From assembly GCA_023425285.1 (NCBI GenBank), contig JAFACY010000190.1, positions 1 to 21,550 on the forward strand: a stretch of DNA of 21,550 nucleotides, in the 5' to 3' direction. Below, in pieces: positions 6,624-14,060 of the stretch. Each line of letters starts with the position of its first letter. The first letter of the stretch is position 1. The DNA comes from Bacillota bacterium (GTDB taxonomy: Bacteria > Bacillota > Clostridia > Tissierellales > Sedimentibacteraceae). Made by a program: the position numbers and the translations under genes. The notes beneath the pieces are model-generated. The model worked only from the letters and a program-made list of their open reading frames with translations, was not told where the DNA came from and made no database searches.

Positions 6624-7514
6624 TTATGGTGTAAGTATTTCTATGGCATTGTGTATGGAATGTATTTCCGCAGGCACATCGCAGCATAAATCACCGTCGG
6701 TATCTATGGGCAGAACTTTTCCCGAGGACACCTTTATGTTTTTTGCCTGAAAATAATGAACCTTCGGGTGAGTGATGTGCTGTCCGTTAAAAACTCTGGT
6801 AAATATCTGCAGCAGCTCCGCATTGCTGGTTTTTTCAAATATGACCACATCCAGCAGCCCGTCATCAAGCTTTGCTTTCGGACACAGCTTCTTGAAGCCT
6901 CCCGCACCGGAAGAATTTATAACCAGAAACAATAAAGTCTTGTAAGTAAATTCTGCTCCGTCTATTATATATGTAACCTCCTGAGCATTTTCAAGCTGAC
7001 CCGGAACCTCCAGCGCCGCCTGAAAATAATATGCATACTTTCCCAATATGGTCTTTGCCTCAATGGTTACGTTGTGAGGAATGCTGGTAAACGCTCCTCC
7101 TCCCACGACGTTGATAAAATATTTATCATTGATTTTACCCACATCTATTGTTCTGAAATTCTGCTTCATAATAAGTGAAGCAAAATTGGCATATGCTTTT
7201 GGTATTTTGAGCTGTACTGCAAAATCGTTGACCGTTCCGGCAGGCAGTATGGCCAGCTTTGATCTGACGGGGCTTTTCATTATTCCGTTTACCACTTCAC
7301 TTACGGTTCCGTCTCCTCCGCACGCTATAATCATATCATAGCCTTCACGGCAGCCCTTCATTGCGGCAAGCTCCGCATCTCCCTTTTTCTTGGTTGCATA
7401 AAATGTAAATTCTACATTTTCAACTTCTAACAGTGTTTCAGAAGCACGAAATATTTTTTGACCCGCAAGCTCGTTTCCGGATGTGGGATTATAAATTACA
7501 TAGTATCTTTTCAT
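6624..7514 (-). CDS. Diacylglycerol/lipid kinase family protein (YegS/DagK-like)
   Basis: A 296-residue member of the diacylglycerol-kinase catalytic-domain family (YegS/BmrU/DgkB type), which phosphorylates diacylglycerol or related lipids at the membrane face. The nucleotide-binding loop ACGGDGTVSEVVNG is at 64-77, with GGDGT at 66-70. PAGTVNDFA (91-99) is the usual 'P.GT.NDfA'. FINVVGGGAF follows, and the C-terminal DDGLLDVVIF and GDLCCDVPAEI segments match the family's lipid-binding half. The length is typical. The ATG at 7514 has AGGTGA upstream. It lies 73 bp downstream of cardiolipin synthase on the same strand, and the two probably form an operon for phospholipid turnover: cardiolipin and lipoteichoic-acid synthesis release diacylglycerol that such kinases recycle. 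Its exact lipid substrate is not visible. Confidence 0.88.
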   Translation of the reverse strand: MKRYYVIYNPTSGNELAGQKIFRASETLLEVENVEFTFYATKKKGDAELAAMKGCREGYDMIIACGGDGTVSEVVNGIMKSPVRSKLAILPAGTVNDFAVQLKIPKAYANFASLIMKQNFRTIDVGKINDKYFINVVGGGAFTSIPHNVTIEAKTILGKYAYYFQAALEVPGQLENAQEVTYIIDGAEFTYKTLLFLVINSSGAGGFKKLCPKAKLDDGLLDVVIFEKTSNAELLQIFTRVFNGQHITHPKVHYFQAKNIKVSSGKVLPIDTDGDLCCDVPAEIHSIHNAIEILTP

Positions 7515-7587
7515 AATATCACCTTTTCATAAGTAATGCAGATATCGTATATATCTTATCACAATTATCAATAATTTCAATATGCCT

Positions 7588-9033
7588 CTACAAAAGAGGT
7601 GCCAGCAGACGGCATATAGATTCCTTGAATCTGATTATGATTCCCCTTTCTAGATAAAGCTCTCTCGTCAATTCCAAAGAATAGTTCAGGTCTTCAGTAA
7701 AAAGCTTGTAAAGCGCTGTGGATGTATCCGTATCATAAATTACGGCATTGCATTCAAAATTTAGTTTGAAGCTTCTGACATCAAAATTTGCCGTTCCCAC
7801 AGAGGACACAACTCCGTCAATAACAATGGTTTTGGCATGGAGAAATCCGTATTCATAGGTGTAAACCTTAACACCATATTGCAAAAGCCCGCCGCAGTAC
7901 CAGTAGGTTGCCCAGTAAACAAAGGGATGGTCAGGCTTGCATGGTATCATTATTTTTACATCCACTCCCGACATTGCAGCTATTTTTAATGATTCAAATA
8001 CACTGGCATCGGGCACGAAGTACGGCGTCTGAATGATTATGCTTTTTTTAGCTGAATTAATCATTTTAACGTAATTACTTTTAATAATTTCATCCTGCTT
8101 GTCTGGTCCGCTGCTGATTATCTGTATGCCCACATTTCCTTCAACCTTGTTGTCGGGAAAATATTTAGGCAGAAACATCAAATCCTCTTTGGAAGCATAA
8201 CACCAGTCCAGAAAAAAACGTGTCTGCAGATCAATGACCGCATCTCCCTTAATTTTTATGTGTGTATCTCTCCAGTATCCGATTTTCTTATTGAGTCCCA
8301 GGTACTCATCACCCACATTGAAGCCGCCTATAAAGGCTGTCTCTCCGTCAATTACAACGATTTTGCGATGGTTTCTGTAGTTTATCTTGAAATTAAAGAA
8401 AGGAAAATTGCTGGCGAAAAATACCGCCACCTTCACACCCGAATTCTTCAGCCTTTCAATAGTTTCCTTGGGTATGTGCCTGCCCCCTATGGAATCAAAT
8501 ACAAACCTGACCTCAACTCCCTCTCCTGCCTTCTTCTCCAATAAATCCAGCAGCTTGTTACCCAGGACATCATTTTTTATAATGTAGTATTCCAGATGAA
8601 CGTGGTGTTTCGCACTTTCTATATGATTCAGCAAATCGTAAAATTTGTCCTGTCCGTCACTGTATATTTTGACCTCATTGTTTTGTGTGTAAGAGAAATC
8701 ATGGGAAAACAAATTCATTTTAATTAAATCCTTATATTCCTCTACGTTTTTATCATGCAGCACCAATTTCCCTTCGTTAAAGAGCTCCTGCTGTACCTTT
8801 ATATAATCACCGAATGTTTTCTGGGCGTATATTTTCATGGTGAAAAGTTTTTTTCTGCTGAAGTTCTGCGACAACAGCAGGTAAAATATAAATCCTATGC
8901 CCGGCAGTATCAACAGCACCAGAACCCATGCCAATGTTGCTGTGGGGTCCTTGCGCTCCAGAAAAATTACAACTACTACCATGGCAAAGTTAATCAAATA
9001 AATTAATGAAACCGCACTGAAAAAATCAAACAT
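7588..9033 (-). CDS. cls: Cardiolipin synthase
   Basis: A 481-residue membrane enzyme that joins two phosphatidylglycerol molecules into cardiolipin and glycerol. Two N-terminal membrane segments (residues about 5-25 and 33-55) with ERKDPTATLAWVLVL between them are the classical start of bacterial Cls. The two phospholipase-D motifs are intact: His222-Lys224-Asp229 (NHRKIVVIDG, followed by FIGGFNVGDEYLG) and His399-Lys401-Asp406 (LHAKTIVIDG, followed by VGTANFDVRSF). The length agrees with ClsA-type enzymes (about 480). The ATG at 9033 has GAGGGGG upstream. A promoter at 9055-9083 drives it away from the divergent EamA gene, and it is probably the first gene of a two-gene operon with the lipid kinase. 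Confidence 0.94.
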   Translation of the reverse strand: MFDFFSAVSLIYLINFAMVVVVIFLERKDPTATLAWVLVLLILPGIGFIFYLLLSQNFSRKKLFTMKIYAQKTFGDYIKVQQELFNEGKLVLHDKNVEEYKDLIKMNLFSHDFSYTQNNEVKIYSDGQDKFYDLLNHIESAKHHVHLEYYIIKNDVLGNKLLDLLEKKAGEGVEVRFVFDSIGGRHIPKETIERLKNSGVKVAVFFASNFPFFNFKINYRNHRKIVVIDGETAFIGGFNVGDEYLGLNKKIGYWRDTHIKIKGDAVIDLQTRFFLDWCYASKEDLMFLPKYFPDNKVEGNVGIQIISSGPDKQDEIIKSNYVKMINSAKKSIIIQTPYFVPDASVFESLKIAAMSGVDVKIMIPCKPDHPFVYWATYWYCGGLLQYGVKVYTYEYGFLHAKTIVIDGVVSSVGTANFDVRSFKLNFECNAVIYDTDTSTALYKLFTEDLNYSLELTRELYLERGIIIRFKESICRLLAPLL

Positions 9034-9054
9034 ACTACCCCCTCAACAATGTGA

Positions 9055-9083
9055 TTTATATATTTATTACCTTTATATTACAA
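9055..9083 (-). promoter_or_regulatory. Promoter for cls
   Basis: On the minus strand TTGTAA (9083-9078), a 17-bp spacer and TATAAA (9060-9055) lie 21 bp before the cls start codon. Confidence 0.55.
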
Positions 9084-9106
9084 TTTATTCTTTTTGTTCC
9101 TGTCCA

Positions 9107-9135
9107 TTGAAATGTTAAACCTTTTATGCTATTAT
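9107..9135 (+). promoter_or_regulatory. Promoter for the EamA transporter gene
   Basis: TTGAAA (9107-9112), a 17-bp spacer and TATTAT (9130-9135). The box overlaps an in-frame upstream ATG (9134), which supports using the ATG at 9164 as the real start. Confidence 0.6.
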
Positions 9136-9163
9136 GACTATACTGATAAGGAAGGTACAAGAT

Positions 9164-10051
9164 ATGGAAAGGACACCGTCAAAGTATATAGTATTAGCAG
9201 GAACATTTTTTACATCATTATCATCAATAATTATCCGGTTTTCAGAAGCCCCGGCTTTGGTAATATCATCCTACAGGATGCTTTTTACATGCATTATGCT
9301 GCTGCCTCTCGTCATAAAGAACCGTGATGAATTTGCCGAGTTAAACAGGAAAAACCTGATTCTTTGTATCATAAGCGGTATATTCCTTGCATTTCATTAT
9401 GCCACATGGATATCATCCATCAAGCTGACAACGATTGCCAATTCTACGATATTGGTTTCATGCAGTCCCATATTTGTAGCTCTTGCAAATTACTTCATAA
9501 TCAAGGAAAAGCTGAGCAAAAAAATGATTGTGAGCATTATTGTTTCCCTTGCGGGTACAATTATAATCGCACTGGAGTCCACCGATGCCTCCGCGGGCAA
9601 CATGATGCTCGGAAACATACTTGCATTTTTAGGAGCCGTATTTGTAGCCGGATACCTGGTCATAGGCGGAATCGTAAGAAAAAGTCTGGGTGCGGGTGCC
9701 TATGTATTTGTAGTCTACGCCGCATCGGCAGTGGCATTATTCATCATGTGCGCATTCAGCGGCACGACTATATATCCCTATCCTCCGAGAGAATTTATGC
9801 TGTTTACAGCCTTGGCGTTATTTTGCTCAATATTGGGTCATACATTGTACAATTATATGGTTAAATATGTTTCGTCAACGCTTATATCAGTATCAACATT
9901 AAGTGAGCCTATATTTGCAAGTCTGATGGCATTGTTGATCTTTAAGGAGATTCCTTCAATATATACCCTTTCGGGAGGAATAATAATCATATCGGGTATA
10001 TTAACCTATCTCATTACACAGAATAATGAAAGGTTGAAAGTAAATAACTAA
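9164..10051 (+). CDS. EamA/DMT-family transporter
   Basis: A 295-residue inner-membrane protein with about ten hydrophobic segments arranged as two EamA repeats, the plan of the drug/metabolite transporter superfamily (exporters of amino acids, nucleosides or other metabolites). First-repeat marks are IIRFSEAPALVISSYRMLF and the helix before KLTTIANSTILVSCSPIFVAL; the second ends with STLSEPIFASLMALLIFKE and a final GGIIIISGILTYLI helix. These match the family's 'P...a.....l.E' pattern. The start at 9164 is preferred over 9134 because GGAAGG lies between them and the upstream ATG falls in the -10 box. The substrate cannot be predicted. The ligase-like gene follows after 17 bp, suggesting co-transcription. 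Confidence 0.88.
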   Translation: MERTPSKYIVLAGTFFTSLSSIIIRFSEAPALVISSYRMLFTCIMLLPLVIKNRDEFAELNRKNLILCIISGIFLAFHYATWISSIKLTTIANSTILVSCSPIFVALANYFIIKEKLSKKMIVSIIVSLAGTIIIALESTDASAGNMMLGNILAFLGAVFVAGYLVIGGIVRKSLGAGAYVFVVYAASAVALFIMCAFSGTTIYPYPPREFMLFTALALFCSILGHTLYNYMVKYVSSTLISVSTLSEPIFASLMALLIFKEIPSIYTLSGGIIIISGILTYLITQNNERLKVNN

Positions 10052-10068
10052 GTCATAAGAGGAACAAC

Positions 10069-11226
10069 ATGAATTATGAAATAGCATCACAACGGATTTC
10101 TGAGTTATCAAACGACAAAGACAATAAATTTCTGTTTTTATTGTTAATACTGTCTATTGTATTTATACCTGCCGCTTATATCTTATTGGCGGCACTTTTG
10201 CTTAAACGGCCATCTGAAGCAGTTAATTTCAGCAGTCCTGTTGCTTTATTATATGCATATACGGCAATTGGTTTAATATCATCGGAGTACAAAATTATTT
10301 CTTTGTTCTTCGCATTGCTGATAATATTGTGTATTCATTCTTTTAATATATTCAGCACATCAACAGCAGTAGATTTAAAAAAAATAAAGAAATACCTGTA
10401 TATAATATCTCTTGCGGTATTCCTTTACGGCATATTGCAATATATACGACCTGATTTCAATTTACCCGTCAAATGGATTGATGCAGACGAATACAAACTG
10501 AGCAAAAGGATATATTCCACATTTTTCAATCCCAATGTGTTTGGATTTTATATAAGCTTTATAATAATTTTGGTATGTGAGGATCTGGACACTAAAAAAT
10601 CAACCCTTGAATCATCTGTTTTTTTAAGTGCTGTACTTTGTTTGATTTTAACATTTTCAAGAGCCGCATGGTTTTCTTTGACGGCAGCCTTGGTGATTGC
10701 AGGCTTTATGAACAGGAAATATTTTAAATATGCGTTGATAACAGTGGTCTTGATATTCAGTACAGATTTGATTTTAGGATCGGGCAGGACTGATTTTTCA
10801 AAGGTTACAAGAGACAGCTCTTTTATTTACAGGCTGGAGGTCTGGAAGGCATCAATCGAAATAATAGGGGACAATTTTTTATCCGGAATCGGCTTTGGCA
10901 CTTTGTCCATGCATGTGGGAGAGTATTCAAATGTGGTAAGCACTAAAATTGAGCACAGCCATAACCTGTACCTGCAGATTTTTACAGAAACGGGAGTGCT
11001 GGGCTTTGGAATATTCATATGCTTTATAATAAAAATATTTAAATATATTCATATAAAGTTCAAAGAAAATAAAAATGATTTCATAACACCGTCAGCCATA
11101 CTGGTAATGTCATTGATACACGGTCTGGCAGATTCGGTTGTGCTCACGCCTCAGATAATGATGATACTGTGTATTTACGGAGGAATTGTAGCATCAATAA
11201 GCAAGAAAGCTCAAACTTACTTATAG
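10069..11226 (+). CDS. O-antigen ligase (Wzy_C) family membrane protein
   Basis: A 385-residue polytopic membrane protein of the WaaL/Wzy_C family, which transfers or polymerises sugar chains on the outer face of the cytoplasmic membrane. Visible marks are FFNPNVFGFY (about 152-161), LTFSRAAWFSL (about 194-204), a large outer loop holding RLEVWKASIEIIGDNFLSG (about residues 255-273) then IGFGTL, and SHNLYLQIFTETGVLGF. The last is the family's 'HNhyLqll.e.G..Gl' with its key His. It starts at 10069 with AAGAGGA upstream. There are no glycosyltransferases or flippase beside it, so the acceptor (cell-wall polysaccharide, glycolipid or protein) is unknown. It ends 4 bp from the converging DUF5131 gene with no clear terminator between them. 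Confidence 0.82.
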   Translation: MNYEIASQRISELSNDKDNKFLFLLLILSIVFIPAAYILLAALLLKRPSEAVNFSSPVALLYAYTAIGLISSEYKIISLFFALLIILCIHSFNIFSTSTAVDLKKIKKYLYIISLAVFLYGILQYIRPDFNLPVKWIDADEYKLSKRIYSTFFNPNVFGFYISFIIILVCEDLDTKKSTLESSVFLSAVLCLILTFSRAAWFSLTAALVIAGFMNRKYFKYALITVVLIFSTDLILGSGRTDFSKVTRDSSFIYRLEVWKASIEIIGDNFLSGIGFGTLSMHVGEYSNVVSTKIEHSHNLYLQIFTETGVLGFGIFICFIIKIFKYIHIKFKENKNDFITPSAILVMSLIHGLADSVVLTPQIMMILCIYGGIVASISKKAQTYL

Positions 11227-11230
11227 ATTA

Positions 11231-11953
11231 TCAAAACAGCCTTTTTCCATCTGAAATATCTATATCAAGCTCTTTAGCCACACTGTTCTGCTTAAATGGA
11301 TTTATCTTGTCCACTACTCCATCATGTCTGAAAAGCGAGCCTGTATTTTTGAACCAAAATGTTATATTTGCTTTTACGCATTGTTCTCGGATATGGAGTA
11401 TCCAGTCATAATCGCATTCACGAGCTCCCCGTCCCGTTTCGCCGCCAACTGTTACATGTCCTACTCCATGAAGATACGGTGTTAAATCTATCGCTTCCAA
11501 AAGTGGTGCACATGCAATAAAACGCCGCTTTATCGGATAGGATAAGAATAACGGAAGTCTGTAATCCGCCAATTTTTGATTTTCGACAGTACAACCGATA
11601 TTCACATTGTCATATCCCTCACCCCAATCTGATGGGAGCGATACAAGAAAACGATCAATTCGCTTTGTCAGAATCAAAAATTCTATGTCCGTTCTTTCTC
11701 TGATGATGGACCATGCCTCTTTACGCCATTCATCCGCCTCAGGAAGAAAAAAGTCAGTTGCAAAACAGGTCGCAAGAATTTTATTTCCCTTGATATTATA
11801 TTCTCCTTTTGCATTTTTCCTTATCGGCCAATCAAATTTATCTGTTTTCTGTATCGTATTCTGACCGTAGCGTTTCGCATTTGGCCCGTAAAAATAGCAA
11901 TTTGTACAACCGTCGCTCTCTTTGTAGCAACCTGTCCACGGCTCCCAGTTCAT
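11231..11953 (-). CDS. DUF5131 / phage Gp37-Gp68 family protein
   Basis: A 240-residue protein of the DUF5131 family (also named phage protein Gp37/Gp68), found in phages and scattered in bacterial chromosomes. The signature is the N-terminal MNWEPWTGCYKESDGCTNCY, with Cys9, Cys16 and Cys19 (C-x6-C-x2-C), a likely iron-sulfur site of radical-SAM-like type. Further family segments are DFFLPEADEWR, FLILTKRIDRF, NVNIGCTVENQ, FIACAPLLEAIDL and VTVGGETGRGAR. The biochemical role is not established; a radical-SAM relation is family-level inference. The start at 11953 has GGAGGAA upstream, and a good promoter lies at 12001-12029. It stands alone between a converging plus-strand gene and pyrG, with no other phage genes nearby, consistent with an acquired single-gene cargo. 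Confidence 0.85.
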   Translation of the reverse strand: MNWEPWTGCYKESDGCTNCYFYGPNAKRYGQNTIQKTDKFDWPIRKNAKGEYNIKGNKILATCFATDFFLPEADEWRKEAWSIIRERTDIEFLILTKRIDRFLVSLPSDWGEGYDNVNIGCTVENQKLADYRLPLFLSYPIKRRFIACAPLLEAIDLTPYLHGVGHVTVGGETGRGARECDYDWILHIREQCVKANITFWFKNTGSLFRHDGVVDKINPFKQNSVAKELDIDISDGKRLF

Positions 11954-12000
11954 AGTCTTCCTCCATGTTCGCTATATTCATTTCGCTCTTATTCTCTCTA

Positions 12001-12029
12001 ATTATATACGAACTGCCAAACAATAACAA
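12001..12029 (-). promoter_or_regulatory. Promoter for the DUF5131 gene
   Basis: On the minus strand TTGTTA (12029-12024), a 17-bp spacer and a perfect TATAAT (12006-12001), 48 bp before the start codon. Confidence 0.65.
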
Positions 12030-12084
12030 GAAACAGATTCTTAATCACTTGAAACCCCTAAGCAGTGAACTTAGCAAACAATTA

Positions 12085-12131
12085 ACAAAAAAACAGTGAA
12101 GCAACAGCCGTTGAGCTATCATTTCACTGTT
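12085..12131 (-). terminator. Intrinsic terminator of pyrG
   Basis: On the minus strand AACAGTGAA (12131-12123) pairs perfectly with TTCACTGTT (12100-12092). A small inner stem (CAAC/GTTG) lies in the loop, and a T-run follows. It begins 7 bp after the pyrG stop codon. Confidence 0.8.
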
Positions 12132-12137
12132 ATAATT

Positions 12138-13742
12138 TTATTTACTATTTTCTACCGCAGCTTTTATGAAGCTTTTGAACAGCGGATGACTTCTTGTCGG
12201 TCTTGATTTAAGCTCCGGATGGAACTGAGCGGCAACAAACCATGGATGATCCTTAAGCTCTACAATTTCAACCAATTTGTTGTCAGGAGAAATACCTGAA
12301 ATTATCAATCCGTTTTCCTTGCAGACTTCTCTGAAATCATTGTTGAATTCGTATCTGTGTCTGTGTCTTTCGTTGATCATATCAGCGCCGTCATAAGCTT
12401 CCTTCGCCTTTGTACCGTCTATTAATTTGCACGGATAGCTGCCAAGTCTCATTGTGCCGCCTTTATTTTCAATATCTCTCTGATCGTTCATCAGGTCGAT
12501 TACAGGATGCTCTGTTTCCGTATCAAATTCTGAGCTGTGTGCATCCTTGTATTTAAGCACTCCTCTTGCAAATTCAATTACTGCCATTTGCATACCAAGG
12601 CATATTCCCAGAAACGGAATGTTATTTTCTCTTGCATATCTTGCGGCTAAAATTTTTCCTTCTATGCCTCTGTCTCCGAATCCGCCGGGAACCAGCACGC
12701 CGTTATGATCTTTTAATATATCTTTATAATTTTCTTCATTTACTTTTTCGGAATGCACCCATGAAATATCTACATCTGCCAGATTATCTATACCCGCATG
12801 CTTCAGAGCTTCACAAACAGAAAGATATGCATCCTTCAGCTCAACATATTTTCCCACCATAGCAATTTTAACACGGGAGTTATGTGTCTTTGAGCGTCTT
12901 ACCATGTCATTCCACTCAGTCAGATCAGGCTCCTTGCAATTCATGCCGAAATGATTACATACTATTTTCGCAAGACCTTCTTCTTCCAGCAAGAGAGGAA
13001 TATCATACAATGAATCCGCATCCATGTTCTGAATTACGTTCTGGCTTTCAACATTGCAGAACAACGCAATTTTAGACTTCATATCCATTGTTATTTCTTT
13101 TTCTGTCCTGCATACAAGTACGTCAGGCTGAATACCTATACTTAATAATTCTTTTACACTGTGCTGAGTAGGCTTGGTTTTCAGTTCACCTGCTTTAGTT
13201 AAATAAGGAAGTAATGTTACGTGTATGTACATTACATTTTCTCTGCCCACATCGTAACGCATCTGACGGATTGCCTCCAAAAACGGCAGACCTTCAATAT
13301 CTCCAACGGTTCCGCCAATTTCTGTAATGATTACGTCCACATCATTCACGTTTGAAACTCTTTTAAGCATAGTCTTAATTTCATTTGTTATATGAGGTAT
13401 TACCTGTACTGTTCCTCCCAGATAATCGCCTTTTCTTTCTTTATTAAGAACAGACCAATATATTTTACCCGATGTAATGCTTGAATACTTGGTCAAATCT
13501 ATATCCACAATTCTTTCATAATGCCCTAAGTCCAGGTCTGTTTCAGCTCCGTCATCTGTAACAAAGACTTCACCGTGCTGGTAAGGACTCATTGTTCCCG
13601 GATCCACGTTCAAATATGGGTCAAACTTTTGTAAAGTAACCTTCAATCCTCTTGCTTTAAGCAATCTTCCTAATGATGCGGCTGTAATCCCTTTTCCTAA
13701 TGAAGAAACTACTCCTCCCGTTATAAAAATGTATTATGGCAT
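12138..13742 (-). CDS. pyrG: CTP synthase, with in-frame TAA at codon 3
   Basis: CTP synthase makes CTP from UTP, ATP and glutamine. Counted from the ATG at 13742 the frame is 534 codons, the normal length (about 535). All key sites are present: P-loop GGVVSSLGKG (9-18), GTVGDIEG (144-151), and the glutaminase half with GFGDRGIEGK, nucleophile Cys381 in FLGICLGMQ, and His508/Glu510 in QFHPEL. However, the start reads ATG CCA TAA TAC ATT: codon 3 is a stop where relatives have Lys (MxKYIF-like). AAA to TAA is one base change. GCAGGAGG precedes the ATG with good spacing, so this is clearly the original start. The next usual start-type codon (TTG at 13664) would remove the P-loop. It is either a sequencing error, a true nonsense mutation, or rescued by readthrough or reinitiation at the ATT of codon 5. 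Confidence 0.9.
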
Positions 13743-13812
13743 TTTTTCCTCCTGCGTTCCTCGATATTATTCCTATGATTTTAAGTTGTTGACCCTATTT
13801 TACCCCTAACAT

Positions 13813-13851
13813 AAAAAACAGAGACAAAAAAGGGGTTTTTTTTTTGGCTCT
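13813..13851 (-). promoter_or_regulatory. Attenuator-like terminator in the pyrG leader
   Basis: On the minus strand AGAGCCAAAAAA (13851-13840) pairs with TTTTTTGTCTCT (13831-13820), with one mismatch and an A4C4 loop, then a G and six T (13818-13813). It lies about 70 bp before the pyrG start and downstream of the candidate promoter, with no minus-strand gene upstream, so it is placed as a transcription attenuator. The loop ACCCCT (13836-13831) could instead pair with AGGGGT (13807-13802). CTP-responsive leader attenuation of pyrG is known in Bacillus, but the GGGC start used there is not visible here. Confidence 0.6.
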
Positions 13852-13920
13852 ATTATTTGCTGTTCAATAATATATTGTTGTATATAATTTTAAAAAAATC
13901 TTCAAAAGTATTACTAAGTA

Positions 13921-13949
13921 ATTTTATATTATCCAAAACAAAAGGTCAA
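13921..13949 (-). promoter_or_regulatory. Likely pyrG promoter
   Basis: On the minus strand TTGACC (13949-13944), a 17-bp spacer and TAAAAT (13926-13921). An overlapping TATAAA gives a 15-bp spacer. The expected transcript has a leader of roughly 170 nt before the pyrG start. Confidence 0.6.
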
Positions 13950-14043
13950 CAACTTTTTAAAAAAAATTATATACGTTGTACTAATGAAATTTATCACGCA
14001 TATACATTTATAAAAGAATGCTGATTTCAACTGTATTATCTTA

Positions 14044-14060
14044 AAGGAGGATTTATTTTG
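14044..14060 (+). promoter_or_regulatory. Ribosome binding site that fixes a TTG start
   Basis: AAAGGAGG (14044-14050 and flanking bases) stands seven bases before TTG at 14058-14060. There is no nearby in-frame ATG, so the spore-protein gene starts with TTG. The spacer 13956-14043 before it is very AT-rich; I found no convincing sigma-A promoter there and only a weak sigma-E-like CATATACAT at 13999-14007. Confidence 0.7.

Larger units (their letters stand above)
13783..13955. repeat. Perfect 12-bp inverted repeat bounding the pyrG leader region
   Basis: AAGTTGTTGACC (13783-13794) is repeated in reverse complement as GGTCAACAACTT (13944-13955), giving a 173-bp segment with matching ends. Each arm contains a TTGACC that can act as a -35 box pointing inward. 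The arms could be promoter-linked operators, ends of a small foldback/MITE-like element, or recombination sites; the sequence does not decide. No clear target duplication is seen. Confidence 0.6.

Noticed and set aside
9364..9864. Plus-strand frame of 166 codons rich in Cys and His inside the EamA gene.
   Set aside because: It overlaps a well-supported transporter in another frame; the unusual composition is a frame artefact of hydrophobic codons.
13795..13825. Bacillus-type pyrG reiterative-transcription start (GGGC) on the minus strand.
   Set aside because: GGG occurs at 13795-13793 and GGGG at 13806-13803, but neither is at a proper distance from a believable -35/-10 pair and neither is followed by C as in GGGC.
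13971..14010. Possible sigma-E or sigma-A promoter for the SipL-like gene (CATATACAT at 13999-14007; TTGTAC at 13976-13981).
   Set aside because: No matching -35 at proper spacing for sigma-E, and the sigma-A pairing needs a 19-bp spacer with poor matches; the region is so AT-rich that such hits occur by chance.
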